Assembly (NCBI GenBank): GCA_946406115.1
Contig: OX291551.1
Location: 4,278,001-4,342,000, forward strand
Reading direction: 5' to 3'
Length of the DNA: 64,000 nucleotides
From: Apoda limacodes
Lineage: Eukaryota > Arthropoda > Insecta > Lepidoptera > Limacodidae
Position numbers and translations under genes: made by a program. The notes under the pieces were generated by a model. The model saw only the letters and a program-made list of their open reading frames with translations, was not told the origin of the DNA and ran no database searches. Of this stretch, positions 12,400 to 26,400 are shown piece after piece. How positions within the stretch are numbered: position 1 is the stretch's first letter; each line of letters starts with the position of its first letter.

Positions 12400-15300
12400 C
12401 TGTAATTATAAAATTATTGTAGAAATAAGTTTAATAAAGAAGCAAATTATTATCTTTTCGATCGAATTCAAAAAGCTTCTTATTCTTTGTTGTTTAATAT
12501 TTTTCAAAATAAAAAATACACTATTTATCAACCCAACAAGGGAGCTACCCTTAAAAATATTAAAAAAAAATTGACAATTTCTATGGCTTTGGGTCAATAA
12601 GATGCTTATACTGTGAAAATATGAAGACTTTAGCTCCAACCTGTTGCTGTAAAACCTGTGTGACAGACGACGGACGGACTGACCGACACGTGAGTGACAC
12701 CAATAGGGCTCTGTTTGGGCCCTTCGGGTACGGGACAATGAAAAGGAGGTTCTTCTTCTTAAAGTCGAATGGTAAATGTGTAATGGTAAAAGTAAAAGAA
12801 AATAATTAGGTCAATGTTCTATCTATGATGGGCCGTTTTATAGTTTTAGTCAATGATTATATGATTATGGTCGATTTACAAAATAGCGGCATCTATAACA
12901 TTATTATATTATATTACTAGCTGTCCCGGCGAACGTTGTTCCGCTGCCGTCCATCTGTACCCGGCGAAAGTTGGTTTTTACCTATAGTGCCCGAGTCCGG
13001 CTCGCACTTGACATATCGAGATAAAAACTATCCTATCTTTTAAGTTGGATCAAATAACAGATATTTACGAAGTTTGATCAAAATCGGTTCAGTAGTTTAG
13101 GAGTCCATTGAGGACAAACATTGTGACACGAGATTTATATATATTAAGATTGTATCATATTTTGGTACGCATGCTGTAGTGACTTTTGTGGTACACCTGT
13201 ATAGTATATGCAGTACAAAAGACTACAAGCAACAATAGTTGGGAGGTTAAAGACCAAAATTAGCAGTTTACAGGTAGACATTTTGGCTCAGAATGGACTT
13301 GTTATACATTTTATTGTGTCACCTAATGCAGCCCATTACTGTGTGTGTTTGTTAAAGGGTGTGTGTGTGCGTGTGTTTTTGTGTACACCACCTCATCTCG
13401 GGCTACAGCGCTAAAGAGAGAAAAATCTAAAACTAAAAGAGGAAATTCTGGTAAAAATGTGATTGTGTGAGTGCGTTTTAAAACAAATAATCTTTATTTC
13501 ATCACATGTTGATCGCCGCGTCTTGTATTGCGACCCAGTAAGAGTTGGTCTCGTCAACGGCGCTAGCAGCGGACTCGTTAACCTGCCGAAGGAACTCCAC
13601 GGTCGTCCCGTTCCCCGCTTCCAACATCCATGATTTTACCTGTCAATATTACACATGATTAGTCATTATATATTTTTATACAGGGTCTTACGTAGTATTA
13701 TATTCTCTTTGATACAGGGAATCAGAACGATAATAGATTATTTGTATATTTTGTGAAGAACTGTATATAACAAGATTTATGTCCGAGGAACGCGACGAAC
13801 GTGCATATTTTAGGAGTGTCGAGATTTTCTCCAGCTACTATGTAGGTGGGACACACTGAAAGTTCTTAGAAAATAAGAAATTGAATAAAGCATTAAATTG
13901 CTAATACCCTTAATGTTTTCAAAAGTACTCTCTATTCATTTAAGCAACGTCGCATTTGAAACTACTTAGAGAAGTACTTGCCTTTAGGGATCTTTTTCAC
14001 GGCCATTTCGAACGCAGTTATTGCATCTTCAGGGTTCGTGAAACGAATACTTTGAGGTTTATCTTTGATTTTTGGGAAATAATAAAAGTCGCAACGGGGC
14101 CAGATCGGGTCTGTATGGTGAATGACTTATTATCAACACCTGCCGTAGTCAAGTATTTGGATGGCCATCTGGCGGAATGCGTTGAAGCGTTGTGATGGAG
14201 TAGGATCTTGTTTCGAGGGCGCTGCTTTCCAACTTTTAGTAAGACAACTAGCAAATAATTGTTACCATACCAGTCTGCAGTAGTCCTTATATAGTAGAAA
14301 TAAATGACAGATGTATTCAATATACATCATGAGGTTACCAGAGAGTTCTAAGTTCGAAATTTTAATTATTTGTTTATTGATTTTTTTCTGACTATTCAGT
14401 TTCAAAAACTTGTACATACCTATATAATGGTATTTAAGGGACCATTTACAAGGGTGTTGGATGTTTAATGCAATGCAAATTTCGAATTTTTACGCTTGAA
14501 ATGGAATAACCGTACAGCATTTTTTGCGAAATTCGATATAAACTTACAGTAATATGTCAAAAACCCGATTACTAATCCCATTTCTTTCCATTTCCATTCT
14601 TCTTTTTGTGTGTTTTTCACTTTCGAGTTGTTGTAGAAATAACCTAATGATATTGTTATAATGATAACAAGTGCTCCAGAAGTGCCGGCAGAAGTGTAAA
14701 CTTGAATATTAACTATTTATGTTTTCCTATTACTAGCTATTAACTTTCCATCACTTCGTATACATATTTATTTATCATAAATAATAATTTTTGGTTATTT
14801 ACTTTTTTGACGTAGTATATTTGACATCTTAATCTGTCATATAATTAAAATCCCATATCCAACCTCCCTGTGCTACTCATAATCGCCATATACTAAAAAT
14901 AAAAACTAACCTAATGTAAAAAAAGGTCACGTATTCTGACGTGAGTTCCGTCTTACGAATTTTCGATCAGATCACGTGATCCTGACGCGAGTTTAACATT
15001 TTTACCCATCACAAAAAAGTACACAACGCCGCTAAAGAAGTTTTTACTCCAAAAGCTAATTAAAATTATTAAAAATCTCAATTTATCCTCCTGCATATTA
15101 ATTATATAAACTACTATATGCGGAAGCTGCAGTGCTTTGCCTAAATTAATTAACGTTTACAAAATCAATTACAAAAAGCCTACATCCATCAGATATTTGT
15201 TTAAATGTAATATATATTATTAATTAGATAAGTACGTACAATATGTTCCATATCCTCGATGTTAGCCGATGTGGATAACCTCATGTCCACTACCACGGAC

Positions 15301-18300
15301 ATGTGTGAAGGTATCATGTTGGGCACCAAACCTCCCTGCCAAATTATACGATAACCTATATAAACTAAGATCAAAACTTTCAGACTTAGGTAGTAAGTTC
15401 TACTTATCACCTTCTTACTTATTTGTTAACCATAGAAACAGTGTGTGTCTTTAGAATCTTTTGAGATGAAGGTTAAAGTAATTGTAATAACAAACTTGCT
15501 GAAGGCATACCTGAATGGTGATATAAACGTCCATACGCTACGCTTACGCCTTACGCTTGTTTGCCACTTTAGTAATTTAAAAAATACTAGATATCTATAC
15601 ACATTACTCAAATTTATTTAAAAACTATATCCTACCAGAGCAGTACCTCACAGCTAGGTACGTCTACCAAACTCTATCTCATGGAAAAACCTTAGGATAT
15701 TGTTGCAGACTCCTTAGGGTGGGATGTTGTGTTGTCGCCTTTTGTCTCTATTATCTTCATAGATTATAGATTCCGTTACTCTACAAACTTTTTAAACATA
15801 AGCATTATCGCTAAGGAGCGATTTCTTCCAGACAGTATTAACAAAATACGAGTATAAACAATACCTTCACGGCGGTTCTCATCTATAAGGCTGTGTATGA
15901 CATATGAACGGACAATCCTAAAACACTTATCTTACATTACTTATAAATACTTACGGTGACCATGTTAACGTTTATGCTATTGTACGCTCCGAAGTCGATG
16001 GCTGATTTTGCCTTCATGATACTCCTCTGCGTGTCTCTGTACTTCATCACCGCATTCATCAATTTGTTTGCCTGAAAAATAAGCAGTGTATCATTATCGA
16101 TACAGGGACGTGTGTTTGCACATGTGTGTTATAAGGGATATTGTCTCTTTTTTCTTGCATTGCTCGCAAACTAGTGAATGTTGGCTCAACATTGCTTATT
16201 TGCCATGGGTCTTCGCGAGAAAAAACAGCTGCGGGGCACTAGCGATTCTTGTCCATTCCCTCATAATGCGCGACAGGACTTCTTCCTGCAGTCGATGCTG
16301 GAGCTCGCGTAGAGCGTTTATCATCACTTAATCCAAATATGCAACTCTCCTCTATTGACGGTCTGAAGTAGTTACAGTTTTTTTTTGACATATCGTTGCA
16401 CTTCTACATTAGTGTCTTTTTGTGTATTTCAGTTGATATCCAAATACGCTTGTAAGCCCACATCCCAAATACTTCTCACTCACTCACATTCGAACAGAAG
16501 AACGGGTAAGATGTTGCACCGCATATCCCGCTTGAAGAATCTATCGTTATTGCAGCAATCCACTACCCTGCCCCGGAACTGTAACTTCCAGTTCCAACAA
16601 CAGGCAGAGATTGTGACGTAGTACGAATGTTAGCAGTAAAGTCAATTTGCCATTATGTTGACAGTTTCATACCAGTGAAGATGCTGAATCGTTTCTTTTT
16701 TGCGTCAGAGACCAGTTATTCTGCGTAACATTTATTAAGTAGATATTAATTGTTACCTGCGTCCTAATTATGGGCCCCCGTCAGATACAAGCAATGTAAT
16801 ATACCTTTTCCAAAATCTGATACAAGTAGAGTAACAGGCACTTACTAGTACAAATTACTAGTTAAATACTCCTTCTATCAAAATACCAGTCCTTATCAGT
16901 AGTTTACTCAACAATTATCCAGATAAGCTCAAGACAAACCCAGCCCTTCATAAAACAATTAACAACCAATAAGACCATTATAAAACCATTAAAACATTGA
17001 AAATACCTGTTTGTCTATTTATAGATAAATTTTTACACCTTTGTTTCTTAAGGCTGCACCCTACCCAAAACGGTACAGTTTTGTGCTTTGTGCTTGTGAT
17101 CGCTTCTAATACCCAAAAATAACATACCTTTACTATTTTTTTTGCTGGAAAATTACTGTATTTGTTTTAGATGTAAAAAACGCTTTAAAATATTAATCCA
17201 AAATTTGTTAATTTGTAGTTATAACACATTAAAAAAATTTTTTTGTCTGTCTGTCAAGACCCTTTTACTTAAGAACGTGTAAAGGTATCAAGTTGGAATG
17301 AAAATATCAGATACCAAGGTATACTGTCCCTTAAAGCTGTAAAAAAAATCAAGCTATATTTCAACGCAATAAAAAAACACGGCAATTTTTATTAGGTATG
17401 CAGTCATTCACAAATAAATTAAAACCTATAAGGGAACTTTCAATCGTCCTAGAATCATGAAATTTGACAGAGAGCAAGGTTTTACATTACAAATATAGGG
17501 AAAAATCCAAATTTTGTTAATTTGTAGTAATAACACATTAAACAAAACGGTTGTCTGTCTGTTAAGACCCTTTAACTCAAGAATGCGTGGAGGTATCAAG
17601 TTGATATTAATATCAAATAGTAAAGTCTAAGGGCACTTAATGTTAAGAACCAAGCTTCTTAGTCGTGAAAAAAACACTTAAAGTATGTGAAAAACAATAA
17701 GCCCAAAATACGATAATTTTTATAGCGTATTGTGATTAAAATAAATATAGCGTATTGTGACACAAATAAATATAGCGTATTGTGACACAAATAAATATAG
17801 CGTATTGTGACACAAATAAATATAGCGTATTGTAACACAAATAAATCAAAACCTATGGGGTACTTTCTGGGGGACCTAGGAGACTTGATGTCATGCTGGA
17901 ATATCTTCATATACTAAATACGTACGGAACCCTCGGTGCCGGTTTTTGATTCCATAACTCCTTATTTACTTGTACTGTATATATTATTTAGTACGTCAAA
18001 TAACAATAAAGCTAGCAAATTACTGCAATTGATTTTACATAACAAATGTGATATAATTTTAATGAATTATGTTCAGATTTTACACTAAGTTGCCCTTCAA
18101 TTTAACAAAGTTTTTTGACACAGACAAATTAACTCTATTATTTCTGCCTAATAGCCTAAAATAAGGTACGTAGGGCCCCTTCTTAACCCTACCTTCTCCA
18201 TGGCGCTGCCATCTGGCATTGCTGATCCGTGACCACTTTCTCCTTTGACGATGAATTTCATTTCTGAAAAACAATACTTCTGGTGTATAGCTGCAAAGGT

Positions 18301-19790
18301 TCGCTGCATTTAAAATTGTTTCCTTATCAGCCATATAAGTCCCCACTGTTGGGGCACGGCCTACCCACAGCGAGGGTGATTTGGGCCATAGTCCACACGC
18401 GGGCCCAATGCGGGTTGTGGACTTCACATACGTCTTTTTTTTTGACGTATGCATGTTTCCTTACAATGTTTTCCTGCACCGAAAAGCTTGTGGTGTGAAT
18501 AATCAATGTACTTGAGACATTGAGAAAAAGAGTCATTGACACACGCCGGGCTCGAACCTCCGCCATTTAGGACACAAGGTGAAATCGAAACCCCTTAACC
18601 ACCACCGATTTATTTCTCCGTAGGCTCATATAATTAGGCACATACAGTAGATTCTAAGGAATGGAATTTATCGAGTAAAAGATAGGCCCGACTATAAATA
18701 GGTGCAGCACCCTCTGGTGGCCTACATACGTAAAACATGACAGACAACTTCATGTAAGATGTTACCTACCTATGTAATTTAAGTAACCGTATCAAAATGG
18801 CCCCTTTATTTTATTTAAAACAATTTCTGTAGCGCCCTCTATTGGCCTATAAACGCAAAGCAAGACTGAAGACCTGCTCTGAGGTAAAATAAAATCTCCA
18901 TCTCCTATGGTTCCAGTACCTACTTACTTCAAAACTGGTAACAGTATACATACACCAAACTTCCAACCTAAACGCGTAAACCGAGAACCCTATTCGTTTC
19001 GCCGTTGCGGGTAAAAAAAGGCGTGGGTTTGTTATTTAAATCAGTTTCCCAATTATCTATAGTGTTTCGTCAATGGTGACATGTACGAACTGACCCAAAT
19101 TCTTCCTTTCTGACTTAACTTACCTATCATACTCAATTCTTCAGCCTATCTTAATCGAAAATGAAGATCGAGATCCCCAACATGAATCGTAATTAATTCC
19201 TCAGTTTTTACTTATTATATTCTTCAATGAGCAAAGTGATAGCAATGACATTGACTTACGCCAAGGTCTTCGGTCGACGTAAGTAGCATACAGATCACTG
19301 GTAGAAGAGGAGATACCCTCGTCCAGGGCAAACCCTACGTTTAAATTTTTGAAATCTTCAGTCTCCACGAATGGTACCATTCCATGAAAACCACCAGTTT
19401 CTTCATCTGTAACAAGCAAACGGTTTATCGCAAACGAGCAGGGTTTAATATAGGATGGGTAGACGAGTTTGTTTTTTGGGAAAGGCAAAGGCCAAGTTTT
19501 TGAAATAACAAAATTATGATTTATGTACTGATTCATCACCTGGTATTTTATGGTCACAAAGACTTTTTTCAAAAAATTTGCTTCAGTGACTGCATTTTTG
19601 TTTTTTTAACAAATTTTGTTTGTATATCAATACTTACACCATACTTCATTGGTAAATGAATACTTAATTGCAATTTCGTGACTCTAAACAAACATTGTAT
19701 GTTTTGTTTAAGGATCATAACTACAACGAGATATACTTAATTTAAGATAACATTTTCAAAGTTGTAATTTATTAGATTGGGTAATTATTA

Positions 19791-19846
<56 letters not shown>

Positions 19847-20387
19847 GAAAATTACAATAGTATATTCTTATTTGTGATTACAAACACACTTTGAAACTAT
19901 TTTCACAAATTCATACTATTATATGCATACATCATTATTTTATATACATAATAAATTAAGATTTATTAGATTAGGTAAATATTATTATACATATATGTAT
20001 AACCTAACGAAAATTACAATAGTTCCTCCTTGTAATTAAAAACAAAACTTTAGTACTATTATTAAAAATTCATACTTTTATATGCATATATTATTATTTT
20101 ATATACTTAGTCGTTACTTTTTTTTAACTTTAATTTTTTATTAACTTGAAGTAAGTATTTAAATGTATGTGAATATATACCTACTGTTTTGGAGTTTTAG
20201 TTTACCATTATGTTAAAATATAGTAACCTATTACCTGACACAGGTATTTTATATAGGTGATAACTTGTATGGTTCCAACTTTAACTTATAGTTTAATGTT
20301 ACCAAGAACACGTAATTTAAACATTTATGATTTTTGACCTTACCTAACGAATTATTTTATCATGTTTTTTAAATGAAGAACACATAT

Positions 20388-20429
<42 letters not shown>

Positions 20430-23400
20430 TAACGCACATACTCGCTTGTACACACACCGCCATCTATATAAAAAACTTCATAACAAAAAACACAAACAAG
20501 CTGTAATTTAGATAAGACTTTTTAAAATAATTATTTTTTACCTTTTTGAAGTCGGTTTTTGTTTTTGTAAAAAAAGTTTTTATTTTTTACTTTTAAGTGA
20601 CGTATTTACTTATTTTCTCGTTTACTAAAAAAATACCCAAATCGCTTTTAGTGTCCCTAAAAAAATTGAAGGAGTTTCCTACATTATAATATTATACTCT
20701 TTCAAACAAAACAAGAATTTTCTGAAACTGCCAAGGCGCTTTCGAGTAATCGGGAAACATAGATACATATAAAAAAAGATTCCGACGAATTGAGAACCTC
20801 CTCCTTTTTCAAGTTGGTTAATTACTAGTCACTTAAATAGACGACAATTTTTCCTAAACAAATTACAATAGCTCTGCATAGTTTCAGGAACATTGAAGCG
20901 TATTTAGTTATTAATGACTAAAATAAAACTATTTTTAATATACTTACTATTACGGAATTACCGTTTCAGGTTTTCCGAATCCGGTAAAAGACCGGAGGAT
21001 GCAAGAAACTATGGAAGTTTCCAGACATCCATTCCTAGTTCTCTGTTCACATTCATGGTTTCAAATATAGTGACTGGATTTACTCCTTTTGCGAATGACA
21101 ACTTGTGTCATGCCACAATACTGCAATTTTTCCCCTTGTGGAGTGAAAAATTTCTGCTCTTAATTATTTTTAACGAAATTAGCCTCATAATAGGGCAATT
21201 GTACGTAGGTAACCAATACCTGTCATTGGTTATTCATACCATCCCAGCTCCATCCAAAAGTTAAGGAGGCATCTGATGTTATTCAGCGCCTCTCTCATGG
21301 TTTGTGGATTCTTAAGGAGCTTTGTCCGTTGGTCGCTCACGCTTTTGCAATGAAGAACCACATGAGACGGTGTCTCCTCGGCTTCCATACAGCCCCTGCA
21401 TAGAGGACTGTCAGTAACGCCGATATTGAAAAAGTGCCTGTTTAGCGGGCAGTGACCTGTTATTATGCCAACTATGTAGCGTAGGTTTTTCTGCTAAGTT
21501 TTAACAGTTTGTGCGACAGATTTGCGTCCAAGGATGTAAGAACATTTTTGGTTTGTTTGCAGTCTGTCTGTTCTGCCCACTGTTTGTTGTGTTGTTGTAA
21601 GGTTCTGTCACATAACCATGTTTTGAGTTGGATGAATGGTATCGGTACAATTGGTTCAGGTCCCATTATTTTAGTGCCCGATCCTCTCTTTGCGGTGTTC
21701 TGTCTTTCTGAATATATTAGTTTTTAATATTGAAAAATAGATAGCTCTTATTTTTATATATTTTACTACTAACCATTAAATATTGATAATATAACCTTAA
21801 ACGAGTATACATTATAACTTTCCTTGACCGTGAAAAACAACTTATTTTACTTGCCTCTAAACCCACTCTCCCTGAATCCCTGAATCGCATCGGTAATAAA
21901 AACTCCTTTTTGTTATACTACTTTTTGTTCCATGAAGCTCTCTTTTCTAGTTTATGAAATATCGTCTTTTCTGTAAGTGACTAGTAATTTTGCTTGTAAG
22001 TGTACTAAAATATTATCGACAAAATAAACCGCATCAACAACAAAGATCGATCGGGTGAACTTTTGGTGACTCGGTAAAGCGACGACGGTTCGGACACCCG
22101 TCTGGTAAAGAGAGAGTATTTAATATACGTGCGTACCTACTATTGTGGTATCGACAAAAAGCATTACAACGGACTAGCATTACTAAGACTCCGCTGTCCG
22201 TCCGTCCGTCTGTCACCAGGCTGTATCTCATGAACCGTGACAGTTAGAAAGTTGAAATTTTCACAGATGATGTATTTCTGTTTCCGCTATAACAACAAAT
22301 AATATAAATGCTATAATAACTAAAAAACAGAGTAATATAAATATTTAAAGGGGCTCCTTTATACACCAAACGTGATTTTTGCTCGTTTCTGCTTGATATT
22401 GATGACCGCTACAGGTAGACGCTTGAAATATTCACAAAATATTTAGTTATATATTTACTTTAAAAATAAATCAAATATTTAAGGGGGCACCATACAACAA
22501 ACGTGATTTTTTGCCGTTTTTATAGATAATGGCACGGAATTCTTCGTGCGCGAGTCCGACTCACACTTGGCCGATTTTTAATATAGGTGACGAGGATTCT
22601 TCATGGCACATAGACAGAGGCCCGTACCTGGCATCAGGGTAATGTGGAGATTTCGCTTTAAGGTGATATTGTTCTCCTTCAGTTTCCTTATGGCTTCTAG
22701 GTATTGTATAGCGACGTCCTTGGTGTCCTGGGTACCACGACCGTAGATGTCTCCATTTTCGTCAATGTGGGCATCAAATGGGGGGTAGCGCCATTCCTCC
22801 TAAAAATATATTTGCTGTTTAAAATTCGGTTCAAGCGTGCTCTAAGAGAAATGAACAATTTTAACCGATTCGACAAAGGAGGAGGTTATCAATACAATCT
22901 TTTTTTTTTATCTTTTTTGTACAGTATGAATAGTATTTTTTTGATTTCTTAATTATGTCAACAAAATCAAGATCATAACGAATAATGGCTTAGCACATGA
23001 TCAATAAAGTATGCAAAAAATAATTTATAATATACTAGATTTTGTCGGCGGTTCCACTCGTCTTAAAACGGTGTAGGATTTCAACGGCTACTCCTCAATT
23101 ATAGAAAAAATCGACTCACACTTAACGTAAGTAGCCTATGTCCGTTCTAGGGCCTAAAACTATCTCCATGCCAAATCTCATCTTAATCGGTGCAGCGGTT
23201 TAAGCGTGAAGAGGTAACAAACAGACAGACAGAGTTACTTTTGCATTTATAATATTAGTATGGATACTGAGTAGCAAGGAGTGATTTTACCGATACCTAC
23301 TATTAAACTTTTTACTTAAAATATTTTTCTTAAATAATAAGATATTTTGTTTGAGTAAGTACATATATATAACTAGATATTTTGGTTTAATAGTCTTTGC

Positions 23401-26400
23401 AAGGCCACTAATGCATTTAATTTCAATATTATCTGCTAGAAATTCTATGCCTAACCATAATTAAATTTGGTGGTGATATATATATGTCAGAGACATTATG
23501 GGCTAAAGAGAGGCATATTCCTCTGCAGTGGGGCGTACAATGGCTGTGGCGTAGTTTTCTTTTTAATTTTAACAAAGTAGGTTAATATTTTTAAACTTTC
23601 TTGTGTGAAATACCTAATTTTTAATTATTTTGTTTTTTATTAAAAGTAGTTTTATTAAGTACAAAAAGTTACTAATGAAAACAAACAATCATCTTGCAAA
23701 TCTACACTGTTTTTTGGTAAAAAATAAAAAAAAACCTGATATTGGACGAAACCCACCCTCTTATCCCACGTGAGATTAGGTGAGATTCTGCTCTTAGAGA
23801 AATGATAACGTTTTACAAACTTGTATAAGGCCCACACTTACGTAAGCGAGCATAGTGTTTGCCGACACGAATGCCTTACAGCGTATGCAAAACCGCTTTA
23901 CGCGAGCGCAGCAGCAGCATCACTATCTCCATAGTGATTTCGAGCTACCGACCGTCAACGCTATCATAAAAAAAGCTATCTCAAAACGCTACTTTGCACA
24001 GCCCTTCACACTAACCACCTAGTTAAGCAGGCTTGCGAATACCGCCCTATCAGCCCTAACAGGGAGGGCTTAGGAGCTATGCAACAAATTACGCGACTAT
24101 TACACAAACATACAAAACAGTTCATTTTTTACGAGCTTTTTATTAGCTTCACCTGTATGTTTGTATGTTTGTTTGTAACCGACTTCTTTGGGCGCGATTT
24201 TGACCCACTTTAAACGGCCAGATTTCGTTCAAACTTTGTAGATTTATTGAGGACCGATGACAATACACTAATTTGATAAAATTATTCCATTTTTCAATTT
24301 GCAAAATATGATTTTTGTTAATTTATATAATTTTCATCTATAGTCGATATGGTAAGAAAATAAAGCACTCTCTGATGCTTTGCATCATGAGTCGTGCAAT
24401 AGTTTAAAATTAAAAAAACAAGCTATTATAAATAATCCAAACTAAACAGTAGAAAATAAATAATAGTTTAAAAAAACTAAAAAACACGCTTTTTATAGAA
24501 AACCGAACTAAAAAATAGAAAATAAATTTTAATGAATTTAAATTAAGAAAATAGTGTTAAAAATTTCAATGAATATAAATTAATAATAGTGTGAATAAAA
24601 AAATAATTATTTTATTTCAAAAAAAGCGTGGGGTGCTTTTTAAGATATTATCGAAATGATAATCACTCTACTCATATCTGTCAATAAAATATTTATAACT
24701 ATTGACACCATGCACCCCATGGTTATGATTGTGGTTTTTACATTTAACTATTCATCCCAAAGTAAATAATAGTAAATAACTGTCGCGGTCTAAAGCCACC
24801 AAAACTCTCCAACCATGAAAGTACCTGGGGACCGAGCTTTGCTCATTTTTTTAACAACGCCATCTATTGTCAAGTAGCTTTAGTCTTGCTTAACAACGCC
24901 ATCTATTGTCAAGTGGCTTTAGTGTTGCTGCACGGAGAAAAAAAATATTGTTCGCATTAAAAAACTGTTTATTAAAATGCGTTAATACTACATTTTATTA
25001 ATTTCAAAAAAAAAATTCTGGAAATTACAAAAGAATATAAATTTAAGTACATGTTACTAATTCCATAAAATAATAACAACAAAATAGTTTTATTTATTTC
25101 CGTAATTAATATTTTTTACTTCTGATAACAGAATTTTACAAATCCTATAAAACTTTCCTCGTATTTAGGAGTAGGGTAATTAATATCAACATATAAAGCT
25201 TACTAAAGATTATAAAAAGTTTTAATAAATTGGGCGGATAAAACACTTCTTTTCATTACAATGAAGGCTTATTAATGTTTACAAACACCTTTCTAAGAAT
25301 TAGTGAAGTTTACTAATAACAAACATCATATTGTACTGCTAGGAAATAAGGTTGACGTCACGCGTCTTAAATCGCGCTATCGAAGTTTTTTCGATAGATC
25401 GCATATATATCGACAAGGTACATTCGTTCCCGATTCGACTTTTGGGTTGTGCGGTCGTGTTCTAGAGCGTCAAGTGCTCTCATTGTGCTCCGTGCAGTGG
25501 TGACTCAGCGATACTGTGTGTTTTTGTGTGTGAGTGTGTGTTTTCGTAGTCGCTGAACTACTACGCATAGTGGTGTCCCTTTGCTTGTCTCTTTGACTGA
25601 CGCTGGTTCGCCCAGCCTGAGCCCGGCTTTGGGTGGATCGCTAGTGTATTATTTCCGCCTCAGCGGTTCGCCACTCCGCGCATTCTCGCGTTTTAAGTAT
25701 TGATTGCGTCTAGTTTGTAAGAAACCCAGTTCCGAGTGCTCAAGAGAGTGCTGGTGGGTGAGATCGTATAGCACTTTTCAGAGTTGCGGTCTACCTAAAC
25801 GTTTCTTAGTCGTAAAACGTCTTGTTGCTCGGGGGGAAACCTAACGGTGACAACTAGGTATTCTTGCTCCTCGCCAGCAATGGTGGGGAGTCACTAGGTA
25901 CACACCAACTACACCTCGGCCACTCCCGCGATGGCCGAAGTACTCAATGGCAATGTCCCCGAATCAGATAAGGGCGATCCTCGAAGCTCTTCTTCGTGAT
26001 CACTCGGATTAGGTCCAAGCCTGCTCTTCTCAGGCTCACAGCGTTCGACAAGTCCGTGCCCTCGTTATGCTCGCCGCCACGCTCCCCTTCTCGCTGCCGC
26101 TCTCGCTCTCCCCGCACGCGCTCTCTCTGTCTTGCCCCCTGCTCTCGCGACCCGCGTCCCGCTCGCCGCGCTCTTCGGGCCCCTGTGCTAACTCGTCCCC
26201 CCACTCCAGTAGCTGATGTGACCCTTTCTCGGTCACTCGCTACCCCGTCCCCCGCAACCTCCGAAACCGCACTCCTGTCCCCGGTAGCAGTAATGTCCGC
26301 TAAGTCGGCGTTGTCCTCTAATGAGCATGACGAAGGCTTCAAAGTGGTTGGCCTGGGGACGAAAAAGGGCAAGAAGCGGAAGAAGACCGCCAAGTCCAAA

